Below are positions 41,146 through 49,837 of a stretch of 64,000 bases of DNA, in pieces. Each line of letters opens with the position of its first letter. The stretch's first letter is position 1. A program made the translations under genes and the position numbers. The stretch comes from M3007 sp046160625 (lineage in GTDB: Bacteria; Bacteroidota; Bacteroidia; Chitinophagales; Saprospiraceae). The notes under the pieces are model-generated. The model was not told the origin of the DNA. It ran no database searches and saw nothing but the letters and a program-made list of their open reading frames with translations. The stretch spans positions 1 through 64,000 of the forward strand of contig JBJXGZ010000023.1 in NCBI GenBank assembly GCA_046160625.1, given 5' to 3'.

Positions 41146-43644
41146 ATGAATAAAATTCAACTTGCCGCCGCAGGACTCGCTTTAATCGCCATTTGCGTAT
41201 TTGCTTTAAAAGTCACCAATTTACCCTCCTTCGCTAAAGCAACCGCGGGCAAGCATTCCCCAGAACCCTCTGATTATCTCTGGGCCCAACGCGCTTTTCC
41301 CTACGGCACAGTGCCTTCAGGCGCTTTTTACAAAGCCCTGGAACAAGTAAAAAACGCAACGCAGGATCGCGGCAATGGCATGACCTGGGAGCTCGCAGGC
41401 CCCACCAACGTGAGTGGCCGCATTACGGATGTGGCCATGCATCACACTGATACACTGACGATTTATGCCGCCTCGGCCTCCGGAGGAGTTTGGAAATCCG
41501 GGGATGCAGGAGACAATTGGTACCCGATCTCCGACGATCTCCCCTCCCTCAGTATCGGTGATATTGCGATAGATCCTTCGGATAAAAACACGCTTTACAT
41601 TGGCACGGGAGAACCCAATGGCGGTGGAGGTTCTGTCACATACGATGGCCGGGGTATATTCAAAAGCAGTAACGCTGGCGTATCTTGGACATCGCTTGGG
41701 CTGGAAGCCTCGGGCAGTATCGGGCGCATCGAAGTGGATCCGAAAAATTCCAATCGGATCTTCGTGGCGGCAATGGGACATCTTTTTGAGAACAATCCGG
41801 AGCGCGGCATTTTCCGCAGCGAGGATGGCGGCTTGAGTTGGAAAAAGATACTTTTCGTAAATGATTCAACTGGAGGAATTGACCTTGCAATCCACCCTTT
41901 CAATCCGGATACCGTATTTGCCGTAACATGGCAACGTACCCGCCGGCCCGACAAACGGGTGTACGGCGGCCCGGGTTGTGCCATATGGCGCAGCACGGAT
42001 GGTGGCGACAACTGGACAAAACTTGCTACTGGTTTGCCCAATAGCAATCTTGGTCGCATTGGTATTGCTATAAGCCCTTCACAACCAAGCACTTTGTACG
42101 CGCTTTATGCAGATGAAATCGGTCATTTCAAAGGTGTTTACAAAAGCACAAACGACGGGAATTCGTGGTCGCAGCTCAGTGGCGGCGACCCAGGGTATCC
42201 GGGTTATGGATGGTGGTTTGGACAAATCCGGGTACACCCCAACGACCCCGATGAAGTGTACACATTGGGGTTGGACTGGGCAAAAACCACTGACGGAGGC
42301 CAATTCTGGTCGGGCGTTTCTCCGTATCTCCACGCCGATTACCACGCTTTTTATATTCATCCAGCCAACCCTGATTTACATGTAGTAGGCAATGATGGAG
42401 GCATCTATATTTCCACCAATGCAGGGGCTACTTGGGAACATCGGCCCTTCCCTATCACTCAGTTTTACACTTCTGAGATTGATTATCAGAACAGCACCAA
42501 TTTTTACGGAGGCGCGCAGGACAACGGCACTTGGCGCACCCTTACCGGCGGCCTCAACGATTGGGATCATATAGGCGGCGGGGATGGATTTGTAACCCTT
42601 GTCAATCCGCAGAATAACAATATCTACTATGTTGAATCTCAATATGGCGGCTTTTCAGGTAGCAATGGCGCAAGTGCGCCTTCGAGCAATCGTTACAATT
42701 GGAACACCCCCTATATTTTTGATCCAAACAACCCCAATGTGATGTACATCGGAGCCGACCGACTTTTTAAATCTACCAACGGAGGCCTCGATTGGACTGC
42801 GATCAGCAACGACCTGAGCAATGGACCAACCGGACAAAATGGCATTCGCTACGGCTCCATTACGACCATTGCTGCTTCTGCCCTAAATGCCAATTTGCTG
42901 TGGGTTGGCACTGATGACGGTAATGTCTGGGTTACTTCCAATAGCGGTAACGACTGGACAAAGGTCTCTGCCAATCTGCCCAAACGATGGGTCACACGTG
43001 TGGTGGCGCTGCCATCTGAAAACTATGCATTGGTTTGCCTTTCCGGCTTTCGGCATTTCGACGACATCGCGCACATTTACCAAACCACCGACAAAGGCCA
43101 AACCTGGCAGGATGTGAGCGGAAACCTTCCGGACCTCCCGGTGAATGACCTCGTGCCAGACCCTGCCGACCCTTTTAATGTTTGGTACATAGCCACCGAT
43201 GCCGGGGTGTTTTTTACAGCAGATGGTGGCGGCAGTTGGGAGCCTGTAAACAATGGGTTGCCCACGGTGCCAGTAACCGACCTGACCACACATGCGCCTT
43301 CCCGGACGATTGCAGCGGCCACCTACGGGCGTTCCATGTACAGAGCGACTATGCCCTTTGTTTCCAGCAGCCATTCGCCACAAGCGATTGAAAATGTGCG
43401 CGTTGCACCCAATCCATTTGTCAATCAAACACAGATTTCTTTTACTGTTTTTGAAAAACAAAATGCCAGGTTGGAACTTTTTGATCTTTCCGGAAAAAAA
43501 TTGCAAACCGTATTTTCGGGAGAATTGTCGGCTGGTGAACAGCGTTTTGATCTGCAAGGAAATGACCTGGCACCGGGGGTTTATCTGCTTAAAATGACTG
43601 GAAAAAATGGAGCAGGCTTTTGTCGGAAGGTGCTGAAGCAGTAG
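41146..43644 (+). CDS. VPS10/BNR beta-propeller protein exported by T9SS
   Basis: An 832-residue secreted protein with an N-terminal hydrophobic signal (about 5-22). A repeat-encoded segment (PSFAKATAGK, about 28-37) follows. Many BNR/sortilin-type repeats then build one or two 10-bladed propellers (VWKSGDAGDNWYPI, IFKSSNAGVSWTSL, IFRSEDGGLSWKKI, IWRSTDGGDNWTKL, VYKSTNDGNSWSQL, VWVTSNSGNDWTKV, IYQTTDKGQTWQDV). It ends with a T9SS type A sorting domain (VRVAPNPFVNQTQISF ... VYLLKMTGKNGAGF). Probably surface-exposed binding protein or glycan-active; no catalytic residues recognised. Confidence 0.88.
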   Translation: MNKIQLAAAGLALIAICVFALKVTNLPSFAKATAGKHSPEPSDYLWAQRAFPYGTVPSGAFYKALEQVKNATQDRGNGMTWELAGPTNVSGRITDVAMHHTDTLTIYAASASGGVWKSGDAGDNWYPISDDLPSLSIGDIAIDPSDKNTLYIGTGEPNGGGGSVTYDGRGIFKSSNAGVSWTSLGLEASGSIGRIEVDPKNSNRIFVAAMGHLFENNPERGIFRSEDGGLSWKKILFVNDSTGGIDLAIHPFNPDTVFAVTWQRTRRPDKRVYGGPGCAIWRSTDGGDNWTKLATGLPNSNLGRIGIAISPSQPSTLYALYADEIGHFKGVYKSTNDGNSWSQLSGGDPGYPGYGWWFGQIRVHPNDPDEVYTLGLDWAKTTDGGQFWSGVSPYLHADYHAFYIHPANPDLHVVGNDGGIYISTNAGATWEHRPFPITQFYTSEIDYQNSTNFYGGAQDNGTWRTLTGGLNDWDHIGGGDGFVTLVNPQNNNIYYVESQYGGFSGSNGASAPSSNRYNWNTPYIFDPNNPNVMYIGADRLFKSTNGGLDWTAISNDLSNGPTGQNGIRYGSITTIAASALNANLLWVGTDDGNVWVTSNSGNDWTKVSANLPKRWVTRVVALPSENYALVCLSGFRHFDDIAHIYQTTDKGQTWQDVSGNLPDLPVNDLVPDPADPFNVWYIATDAGVFFTADGGGSWEPVNNGLPTVPVTDLTTHAPSRTIAAATYGRSMYRATMPFVSSSHSPQAIENVRVAPNPFVNQTQISFTVFEKQNARLELFDLSGKKLQTVFSGELSAGEQRFDLQGNDLAPGVYLLKMTGKNGAGFCRKVLKQ
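41224..41253 (+). repeat. FAKATAGK-encoding repeat in signal-peptide region
   Basis: CCTTCGCTAAAGCAACCGCG and flanking bases encode SFAKATAGK. From memory this is a dispersed repeat peptide found in many Bacteroidota proteins. A partial copy of the word CCTTCGCTAAA also lies just upstream of the gene (about 41119-41130). Confidence 0.6.
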
Positions 43645-43740
43645 ATCTTTTTTTAAAACAGTGGCTAAATGTGACTTTATAATACCTTAACGTCTTTAAA
43701 TCTCACATTTTTCAGATAAATTAAAACAAAACAAACTAAC

Positions 43741-44067
43741 ATGATTAGCGAACTTAAAGCATTTCTGCTTCGCGGCGATGTCATCACACTAGCTGTGGCA
43801 GTTATTATCGGTGGCGCTTTCCAAAAGATTGTTGACTCCCTGGTGTCCGACATTATTACACCTATCCTTGGTTTGATAACGGGCAATCCTGATTTTTCCG
43901 GGATCGCTATTGGAGGGAAAGAAGTTATTGTTGACGGTGTCTCCAAAATGGAAGGCGGCATTATGATTGGCAATTTCATCAATGCACTGGTAAGTTTCAT
44001 TATGGTCGGCATGGTCTTGTTTTTTGTGATCAAAGCCGCGGGTAAAAAAGCAGAAGAGGTTAAATAA
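43741..44067 (+). CDS. mscL: Large-conductance mechanosensitive channel MscL
   Basis: A 108-residue inner-membrane channel that opens on osmotic downshock. Family motifs: FLLRGDVITLAVAVIIGGAFQKIV (TM1), LVSDIITPILGLI, FINALVSFIMVGMVLFFVIKA (TM2). It is shorter than the typical 130-145 residues: the C-terminal cytoplasmic helix bundle is nearly absent and the periplasmic loop is short. A strong terminator follows. Confidence 0.9.
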   Translation: MISELKAFLLRGDVITLAVAVIIGGAFQKIVDSLVSDIITPILGLITGNPDFSGIAIGGKEVIVDGVSKMEGGIMIGNFINALVSFIMVGMVLFFVIKAAGKKAEEVK

Positions 44068-44087
44068 CTTTTTTTTGAAAAACGGAA

Positions 44088-44118
44088 GGCACCTACTGAT
44101 TCAGTGGGTGCCTTTTTT
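44088..44118 (+). terminator. Intrinsic terminator after mscL
   Basis: A 12-pair stem with one G-U pair (44088-44099 with 44101-44112) is followed by TTTTTT. Confidence 0.9.
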
Positions 44119-44133
44119 ATTGGAAAGAAATTG

Positions 44134-44141
44134 TACGTTTG
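44134..44141 (+). promoter_or_regulatory. -7 element for transglycosylase gene
   Basis: TACGTTTG matches TAnnTTTG, lies 16 bases after the mscL terminator and predicts a leader of about 50 bases before the ATG at 44201. Confidence 0.6.
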
Positions 44142-44200
44142 TAAAGTTATTCTGCTGAAATCTCTCCCCTCGTTCGGCGTTCACCATAAAAAAATCTGAT

Positions 44201-45103
44201 ATGAATTTCTCTTCCCACATCCGTACCCTCTTGGTTGTCAACGCACTCTTTGCGCTCTGCTTCCTCGGGCTCTGTGTTACTTCTTTCAAAAACGAAGGCG
44301 ACCGGTCTGAGCAGCGCGTGCGCTCCGTCAACCTCGACAAGGACTTCAATTTTTGTGGGGAAAAATTCCCGATGGACAATTGGGACGTGCGCCAACGGCT
44401 CGACGCCGAACTGCTGCGAAACGTTTATTTCCATTCCCAGACCATTCTGGCCGTTAAGCGCGCCAATGCGATTTTCCCCATCATCGAGCCTATTATCAAA
44501 GAAGAGGGGGCCCCGAGCGATTTGAAATACCTGGCTGTAGCCGAGAGCGCACTTTCCAATGCCATATCACCCGCCGGAGCACGAGGCGTGTGGCAGTTTA
44601 TGAAAGACGCTGCAGGAGGTTATGGACTTGAAGTGAACACAGAAGTGGACGAGCGTTACCACCTAGAAAAAGCAACCCGCGCGGCCTGCAAATACATGAA
44701 AAAGGAAAAGGAGCGGCTGGGTTCCTGGACTTTGGCAGCTGCTGCCTACAATGGCGGACCAGGGCGCATCATTGATGAAATGGCAAAACAACGCGCCAAA
44801 TCTTTTTTCGAACTCAATCTCGCTGCCGATGAAACCATGCGTTACCCCTTCCGCATCGTGGCTATAAAAGAGGTGATGGAAAACCCCGAAGAGTACGAGT
44901 ATTCGGTAGAAAAAGAACACCTCTACCCGGCACTCACGGAATTCAAAACAGTGGAAGTGAAAGGTGCGGTGGCTAATTGGGGCGATTTCGCCCGTGAGCA
45001 TGGCACCAACTATCGGATGCTCAAACTTTACAACCCCTGGCTGATCGACAGCAAACTCACCAATAAAGAGGGGAAAACGTACCAGATTCGGGTGCCGAAA
45101 TAG
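44201..45103 (+). CDS. Lytic transglycosylase (SLT, MltD-like)
   Basis: A 300-residue secreted enzyme with an N-terminal hydrophobic signal (about 10-28). The SLT domain shows LKYLAVAESALSNAISPAGARGVWQF (catalytic Glu about 115) and TLAAAAYNGGPGRI. The C-terminal segment (VEVKGAVANWGDFAREHGT ... KTYQIRVPK) resembles a single degenerate LysM. It cleaves peptidoglycan glycan strands in the periplasm. Confidence 0.9.
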   Translation: MNFSSHIRTLLVVNALFALCFLGLCVTSFKNEGDRSEQRVRSVNLDKDFNFCGEKFPMDNWDVRQRLDAELLRNVYFHSQTILAVKRANAIFPIIEPIIKEEGAPSDLKYLAVAESALSNAISPAGARGVWQFMKDAAGGYGLEVNTEVDERYHLEKATRAACKYMKKEKERLGSWTLAAAAYNGGPGRIIDEMAKQRAKSFFELNLAADETMRYPFRIVAIKEVMENPEEYEYSVEKEHLYPALTEFKTVEVKGAVANWGDFAREHGTNYRMLKLYNPWLIDSKLTNKEGKTYQIRVPK

Positions 45104-45107
45104 GGTT

Positions 45108-45260
45108 AAAAATTTAAACAGGAAAACCGCAAAACAGGAGAACCGCAAAATTTAAAACTGCACAGCAAGATACGAACAAGGCCAAAATCAGCCCTTTAGA
45201 AATCAAGCACTTCGTAGTTTTAAATTTTGCGGTTTTCCTGTTTTGCGGTTTTCCTGTTTA
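45108..45260. repeat. Long AT-rich inverted repeat between convergent genes
   Basis: The left arm (45108-45157) contains repeated AACAGGAAAACCGCAAAAC-type words; the right arm (45213-45260) is its reverse complement. Together they form an imperfect stem of about 45 pairs around a 55-base loop. The right arm overlaps the stop of the minus-strand gene. It likely works as a bidirectional terminator. Confidence 0.75.
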
Positions 45261-46133
45261 GTCTTTATTTGCCCCAAATTTCAATACTGCCCCAAACGTA
45301 ATCCGTTGAATCCTGCTGGTGTTCCGCCCATTGAGTATGTATCCCCCGCTGATATAAAACCCTGTTCGCCCATTGTCGGAATAATAAGCTGTGCCTCCAA
45401 TTTGGGTGTACGACACGCCATAAGCCTGCGGCAAATCAGGCACATTCTGTACATAATCCGCCCCGCCTGAGGTGTGCTGCCATTCAGCCCAGCCGTCGAG
45501 GTAAAAGTTCCGGGCGGGGAAGCCCAACTTTAATAAAATGGTTGTAAAATTCTGTGAATCAACAGGGTCGTAATCCGGTCTTTGTTGGCGGACTAGTGTG
45601 ATGTCGGCATCTTTCAATTCGTCAAGTCTGAAATTGTAGCCGCCTGTGAAATTGAGGAATAGCCCAAGCGGGGATTCCCATTGAAGGATGATTCTGGCAG
45701 GTACTGTGATGGCTTTTTGACCCAACGCGCCTGTAGCGAGCGGTTCGTAATCACTGAGCGGGAATGTCGCGCCCGTTCCAAAGATCACCCCAAGTTTTCC
45801 AGCTTTACCAAGCGGAGCGTAGACAGGGCGGTATTTCACAAATAAACCGCCGTCTTGCAGCCCGCTTTGTAGCGGAGTAAAAACTGCTGCAGCCGTTGCC
45901 ACAAGATCGAATTTTTCGGTCAGTCCGTATTCAGCAAACAGGCTGAGCATCTGGCCTTTATAGCCTTCGTTGTAAGTCTGGCCGCCAGCACCATCAAATT
46001 TCTGTGCAACATTAAAAGAAAAAGAAGGCGCCAGGTCAAGCACCCCTTTTCCCTTCAAATAGCCGTCCAGTGGGCCTTGGGCCATGGTAAGGCTGGGAAA
46101 AAAGAAAACAAGGAATATGCGGAGTATAGACAT
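45258..46133 (-). CDS. Outer-membrane beta-barrel protein, unknown substrate
   Basis: About 291 residues starting at MSILRIFLVFFFPSLTMAQG, with a signal peptide. The mature protein is rich in alternating beta-strands with Gly and aromatic residues (DLAPSFSFNVAQKFDG, FFVKYRPVYAPLGKAGKLGVIFGTG-type segments, FYISGGYILNGRN), ending in ITFGAVLKFGANKD. It resembles transporter-like small barrels (MetA-pathway/phenol-degradation type). The frame is open upstream to 46175, but the signal peptide sets the start. Confidence 0.75.
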   Translation of the reverse strand: MSILRIFLVFFFPSLTMAQGPLDGYLKGKGVLDLAPSFSFNVAQKFDGAGGQTYNEGYKGQMLSLFAEYGLTEKFDLVATAAAVFTPLQSGLQDGGLFVKYRPVYAPLGKAGKLGVIFGTGATFPLSDYEPLATGALGQKAITVPARIILQWESPLGLFLNFTGGYNFRLDELKDADITLVRQQRPDYDPVDSQNFTTILLKLGFPARNFYLDGWAEWQHTSGGADYVQNVPDLPQAYGVSYTQIGGTAYYSDNGRTGFYISGGYILNGRNTSRIQRITFGAVLKFGANKD

Positions 46134-46229
46134 TTGACACGTGATATTATATGCCTGGCTTGTTGCACGATGCACGATTCTGGTTGTTTGCGAAAATCAA
46201 GACTTGGGTAAAATGTCTCGGCTCCGACT

Positions 46230-46271
46230 AAAAAGGCCGACAACGAACCCTCGATTCGTTGCCGGCTTTTT
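46230..46271 (-). terminator. Hairpin terminator between two minus-strand genes
   Basis: Arms 46230-46247 and 46255-46271 pair over 15-17 bases with one bulge and one mismatch, flanked by A5 and T5. It serves the DUF2911 gene on the minus strand and could also act on the plus strand. Confidence 0.75.
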
Positions 46272-46313
46272 CTGGCATTGCGCCACTGCAATCTGACTGC
46301 CGCCTGCCACTGC

Positions 46314-47165
46314 CTACTTCTTCTTGCTCCACTCCGCAATGCTCTTGTCATTCATGCGTGGGTAGTCTTCGTTGCCTTCTTTTTTGGCCAGTTCGGTGCT
46401 TTTTTCAGCCACCATGATGGCATCTTTGTAACGGCCTAATTCGGCGAGAATGTTTGCTTTGAGGCGAAGAATCCAGAATTTTTCACCGCCTTTTTCGAGG
46501 GCTTTATCTACCCAAACCAATGCCTGTGCCATGTCTTTTTTCTCCTCGTAATAGTAGCGTGCTGCAGCGTTGTAATCACCCGCTGCAGGGCCGGCCATCG
46601 TTGTTTCAATGGCTTTCAAAACCTTGCTGTCGGTATTTGTTTGGATTGGTACGACTACTTTGGTGTATTCCCAAATAATTTCAAGGTCGGCGCCGTTATT
46701 GCGCAAGTTGTTGATGTTCAGGGTGAAAGTCTCCACCAAATCGCGAACGGGGAGCGAGGGAATTACGACACGCACCTGCACATCTTCTTCTTTGAAATCC
46801 TCTGGGTCGGGTACTCCTCCAAATGTGGTGTTCTTGTAAAAAATTACGGTCCATTCCTTTTCTCCGGGAATGGTGTAGAGGGCGTAAGTTCCTTTGGGCA
46901 AGGGCATTCCAGCCACTTTTGTGTCGTCGGAAAGCGTAATTTTGGTGCTGGCATTTGCACCGGTGCGCCACATTTCACCAAATGGAACAAGCTCGCCAAA
47001 TACTTTGCGCCCCTTTGCGCTTGGGCGGGAATAATCGAGGTCTACTTTAATAAGGCCTACGTCTTGGCTAATTTTGCAGCCCGGACTGGGTGCGGGTGTT
47101 TTGATTTGGGCGTTTGCGACACTGAATGCCGCGAGAAGGACTGTAAGGAAAAAGAGTTTTTTCAT
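46314..47165 (-). CDS. DUF2911 protein with C-terminal TPR-like segment
   Basis: A 283-residue secreted protein with a signal peptide (MKKLFFLTVLLAAFSVANAQ). The DUF2911 domain (about 35-180) has its hallmarks SRPSAKGRKVFGELVPFGEMWRTGANAS, then LPKGTYALYTIP and EWTVIFYKN. A C-terminal helical part (about 195-280) looks like two TPR units (ALVWVDKALEKGGEKFWILRLKANILAELGRYKDAI). Function unknown; probably periplasmic. Confidence 0.88.
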   Translation of the reverse strand: MKKLFFLTVLLAAFSVANAQIKTPAPSPGCKISQDVGLIKVDLDYSRPSAKGRKVFGELVPFGEMWRTGANASTKITLSDDTKVAGMPLPKGTYALYTIPGEKEWTVIFYKNTTFGGVPDPEDFKEEDVQVRVVIPSLPVRDLVETFTLNINNLRNNGADLEIIWEYTKVVVPIQTNTDSKVLKAIETTMAGPAAGDYNAAARYYYEEKKDMAQALVWVDKALEKGGEKFWILRLKANILAELGRYKDAIMVAEKSTELAKKEGNEDYPRMNDKSIAEWSKKK

Positions 47166-47240
47166 GCTTTATAAATTTTTGGGCTGAAACAAAAACAGCG
47201 TCAAATGGTTGAACCTGTACAAAAACAAAATTCAAATCTT

Positions 47241-48074
47241 ATGTGGAAAAAAAGCCTGTTCATTCTGGCACTCTTGTCAATCGTTTTTGCTTGTCAAAAA
47301 ACGATTTTCACCGGGCGCAAATCCCTGAATCTTATTCCCAATGCACAACTCAATCAGATGAGTATAGCAGAATACCGCCAATTTCTGAATGAAAACAAAC
47401 CCATGACTTCGGGCAAAGACCTCGATCTCGTACGCCGTGTTGGCAACGACATCAAAGCTGCCACGGAAGTGTATTACAAATCTAAAGGACTGCAAAAAGA
47501 CCTCAAAGAATTTGCCTGGGAGTTCAATGTGGTTGACGATCCAACGGTGAACGCCTTTTGTATGCCGGGCGGGAAAGTGGTTGTCTACACAGGCATCCTG
47601 AAAGTGACCCAAAACGAGGATGCGCTGGCGGTTGTGATGGGCCATGAAATTGCCCACGCATTGGCCAACCACGGCAACGAGCGTGTGAGTCATGGTTTAG
47701 TGGCACAACTCGGGCTTACCACGCTTGACCTCGGACTCGCCATGGCCCAAAAACCGGCGCAAACCCGCAATTTGATCATGCAGGCTGCTGGCGCTGGTAC
47801 ACAATTGGGCGTGCTCTTGCCATTCAGTCGCAAGCACGAATCAGAAGCCGATGAAATTGGCCTTTATCTGATGGCAATGGCTGGGTACAATCCCAACGAG
47901 GCAGCCCCGTTTTGGGGGAGGATGTCGAAAGCAGGTGGCAGCCGCCCACCTGAATTTCTCAGCACACACCCCGATCCCTCCAAACGCAGCAGCAAATTGA
48001 AAGAAATGGTGCCAAAGGCAAAGGCTTATGCCAACAGGTATCCTGTGCCTGGGAGTTCGAAGCGGAAGAAATAG
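47241..48074 (+). CDS. M48-family metallopeptidase lipoprotein (BepA/LoiP-like)
   Basis: About 278 residues starting at MWKKSLFILALLSIVFACQK, a lipoprotein signal (Cys 18). The peptidase domain has the zinc motif VVMGHEIAHA (His 135, Glu 136, His 139) and ESEADEIGL with the third ligand. It ends with the short STHPDPSKR motif usual in this group. A periplasmic, membrane-anchored quality-control protease is the likely role. Convergent with the GHL10 gene, only 2 bases apart. Confidence 0.9.
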   Translation: MWKKSLFILALLSIVFACQKTIFTGRKSLNLIPNAQLNQMSIAEYRQFLNENKPMTSGKDLDLVRRVGNDIKAATEVYYKSKGLQKDLKEFAWEFNVVDDPTVNAFCMPGGKVVVYTGILKVTQNEDALAVVMGHEIAHALANHGNERVSHGLVAQLGLTTLDLGLAMAQKPAQTRNLIMQAAGAGTQLGVLLPFSRKHESEADEIGLYLMAMAGYNPNEAAPFWGRMSKAGGSRPPEFLSTHPDPSKRSSKLKEMVPKAKAYANRYPVPGSSKRKK

Positions 48075-48076
48075 CA

Positions 48077-49708
48077 CTAGAACATATACCCCCAGAACTT
48101 CTTCTTTTTCTTAGCACCCTTTTTTGTCTTTTTCACAAAAGTGGGGTCACTTGGATTGCCACCAACATTGGCGCGGTTGAAGCCAACCACGACGTAGGTA
48201 TAGAATTCTCCTTCGATGGCTGTGTAGTCTTCAAAATACCATTTGTCTGCGTAAAAAGGGGTGAATCCCAACAAGTTGCGCGGATTATCGAACTTCCCGA
48301 CGCCCTCCCCATCGAAACGGTAGAGGGCGAAATAAAAAGGCATTTCATCGCCGGATAGTAGGGTGCAAAGATTCCAGGTGAGCTGTATCGTGCTGGGCGT
48401 TCCCTTCACCCTGCAGACGGTGGCTGTGGCGGGTGTGGCTTTGGAAAGCGAAGGCATAGGCGGCACGAGCGAAGGGTATTTCCAAAGCGAATTGATAAGG
48501 GTGTCTTGTACGCCGAGTGGGTTGCGCAGGAGCGGTTTTACCGAGAAAAACAGACTGCCGCTCACATTGGGGTTGGCGCGGTTGAGGGCGATTTGTTTGC
48601 TTATTTCTTCTTCATTTTCCCAGTTTGGGTCGTTGGCAGAATTGTTGATTTTATAGGCAGCGTGGCCCACATAGAGCTGTTTTCCGTACAAATGCTTGCT
48701 CCACCAATCCACCAAAATCTCATAATCTGCCGCTGGGAAACCAATGCTCCAATAGATTTGAGGCGCCACATAATCAATCCAGCCTTTTTCGAGCCAAAGC
48801 AACACGTCAGCATATAAGTCGTCGTAGCAAGTCACGCCGGCACGGGTATTGGAACCGCGTTCTGGGTCGCGCTCTTTGTTGCGCCACACACCAAAAGGGC
48901 CTATGCCGAACTTGACGTAAGGCTTGTATCTTTTGATGGTTTTTGACACGCCTTCAATGAGCGTATTGATATTGTTGCGCCGCCAATCGCCTATATCGGT
49001 GAAGTCGTGGTCGGCCGATGCGAACCTGTCATAATCGTTAAGCGCATCGTCCAGATTGATATTTTTTTCTTTGTATGGGTAAAAATAGTCGTCGAAATGG
49101 ATGCCGTCCACATCGTAACGCAGCACGATGTCCTTTACCACATTTGTCAAATACTGGCGCACGGAAGGGCTGGCCGGATTGAAATACCACTTGTTGCCAT
49201 AGCGGAAAAACCACTCGGCTTTGCGGCGATCGGGCAGCGAGCGCAATGGATGCAGAATGTCGAGCGCAGAAGTGTCGGGATCAAATGTTGCGCGGTAGGG
49301 GTTGAGCCAGGCATGGAATTCCATGCGGCGGTCGTGTGCTGATTTGATCATGTATTCGAGCGGATCGAAGAGCGAATCGTCGAGCATGGCACCCTGCTGT
49401 CCCACGAGGAATTTGCTGAGCGGCACAGTAGCCGATTTATAAAAAGCATCGCCCGCAGGCCGTATCTGCACGAACACGGCGTTCATGTTCATGGCCTTCA
49501 AGATGTCCAGGATGCTGTCGAATTCAACTTTTATCTGCGCCGACGTGAGTCCGGGCTTTGAAGGAAAGTCAATATTCGCCACCGTGGCAAGCCAGGCGCC
49601 GCGCAATTCTGCCGGGGGCGATTGCGGCACCTTTTGCGTCTGGGCTGCAATTTGGGTCAAACAGAAAACGGAGAGGAAAAAGAAGGATAGTCGCAAAGAT
49701 ATATTCAT
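48077..49708 (-). CDS. GHL10 (DUF187) glycoside-hydrolase-like protein
   Basis: About 543 residues starting at MNISLRLSFFFLSVF, with a signal peptide ending near IAAQ. The GHL10 domain (about 30-350) has ELRGAWLATVANIDFPS, MNMNAVFVQIRPAGDAFY, EFHAWLNPYRA and VDGIHFDDYFYPY (candidate acidic catalytic residues). A fibronectin-like C-terminal domain (about 410-515) and a Lys-rich tail follow. Family members act on peptidoglycan-like or other glycans. The frame opens upstream at 49834, but the signal peptide supports 49708. Confidence 0.88.
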   Translation of the reverse strand: MNISLRLSFFFLSVFCLTQIAAQTQKVPQSPPAELRGAWLATVANIDFPSKPGLTSAQIKVEFDSILDILKAMNMNAVFVQIRPAGDAFYKSATVPLSKFLVGQQGAMLDDSLFDPLEYMIKSAHDRRMEFHAWLNPYRATFDPDTSALDILHPLRSLPDRRKAEWFFRYGNKWYFNPASPSVRQYLTNVVKDIVLRYDVDGIHFDDYFYPYKEKNINLDDALNDYDRFASADHDFTDIGDWRRNNINTLIEGVSKTIKRYKPYVKFGIGPFGVWRNKERDPERGSNTRAGVTCYDDLYADVLLWLEKGWIDYVAPQIYWSIGFPAADYEILVDWWSKHLYGKQLYVGHAAYKINNSANDPNWENEEEISKQIALNRANPNVSGSLFFSVKPLLRNPLGVQDTLINSLWKYPSLVPPMPSLSKATPATATVCRVKGTPSTIQLTWNLCTLLSGDEMPFYFALYRFDGEGVGKFDNPRNLLGFTPFYADKWYFEDYTAIEGEFYTYVVVGFNRANVGGNPSDPTFVKKTKKGAKKKKKFWGYMF

Positions 49709-49837
49709 AAACAAGGTGGTTTTGGGGGTGAAAGTAGGAGTTTCTATTTGTTTGGTAGCATGGGGGTGGGATGGGAAAATTACCCACAACATTTTATCTC
49801 TATTTTTGGGAATCTTTTCACCACTCACTTCCAAGAC

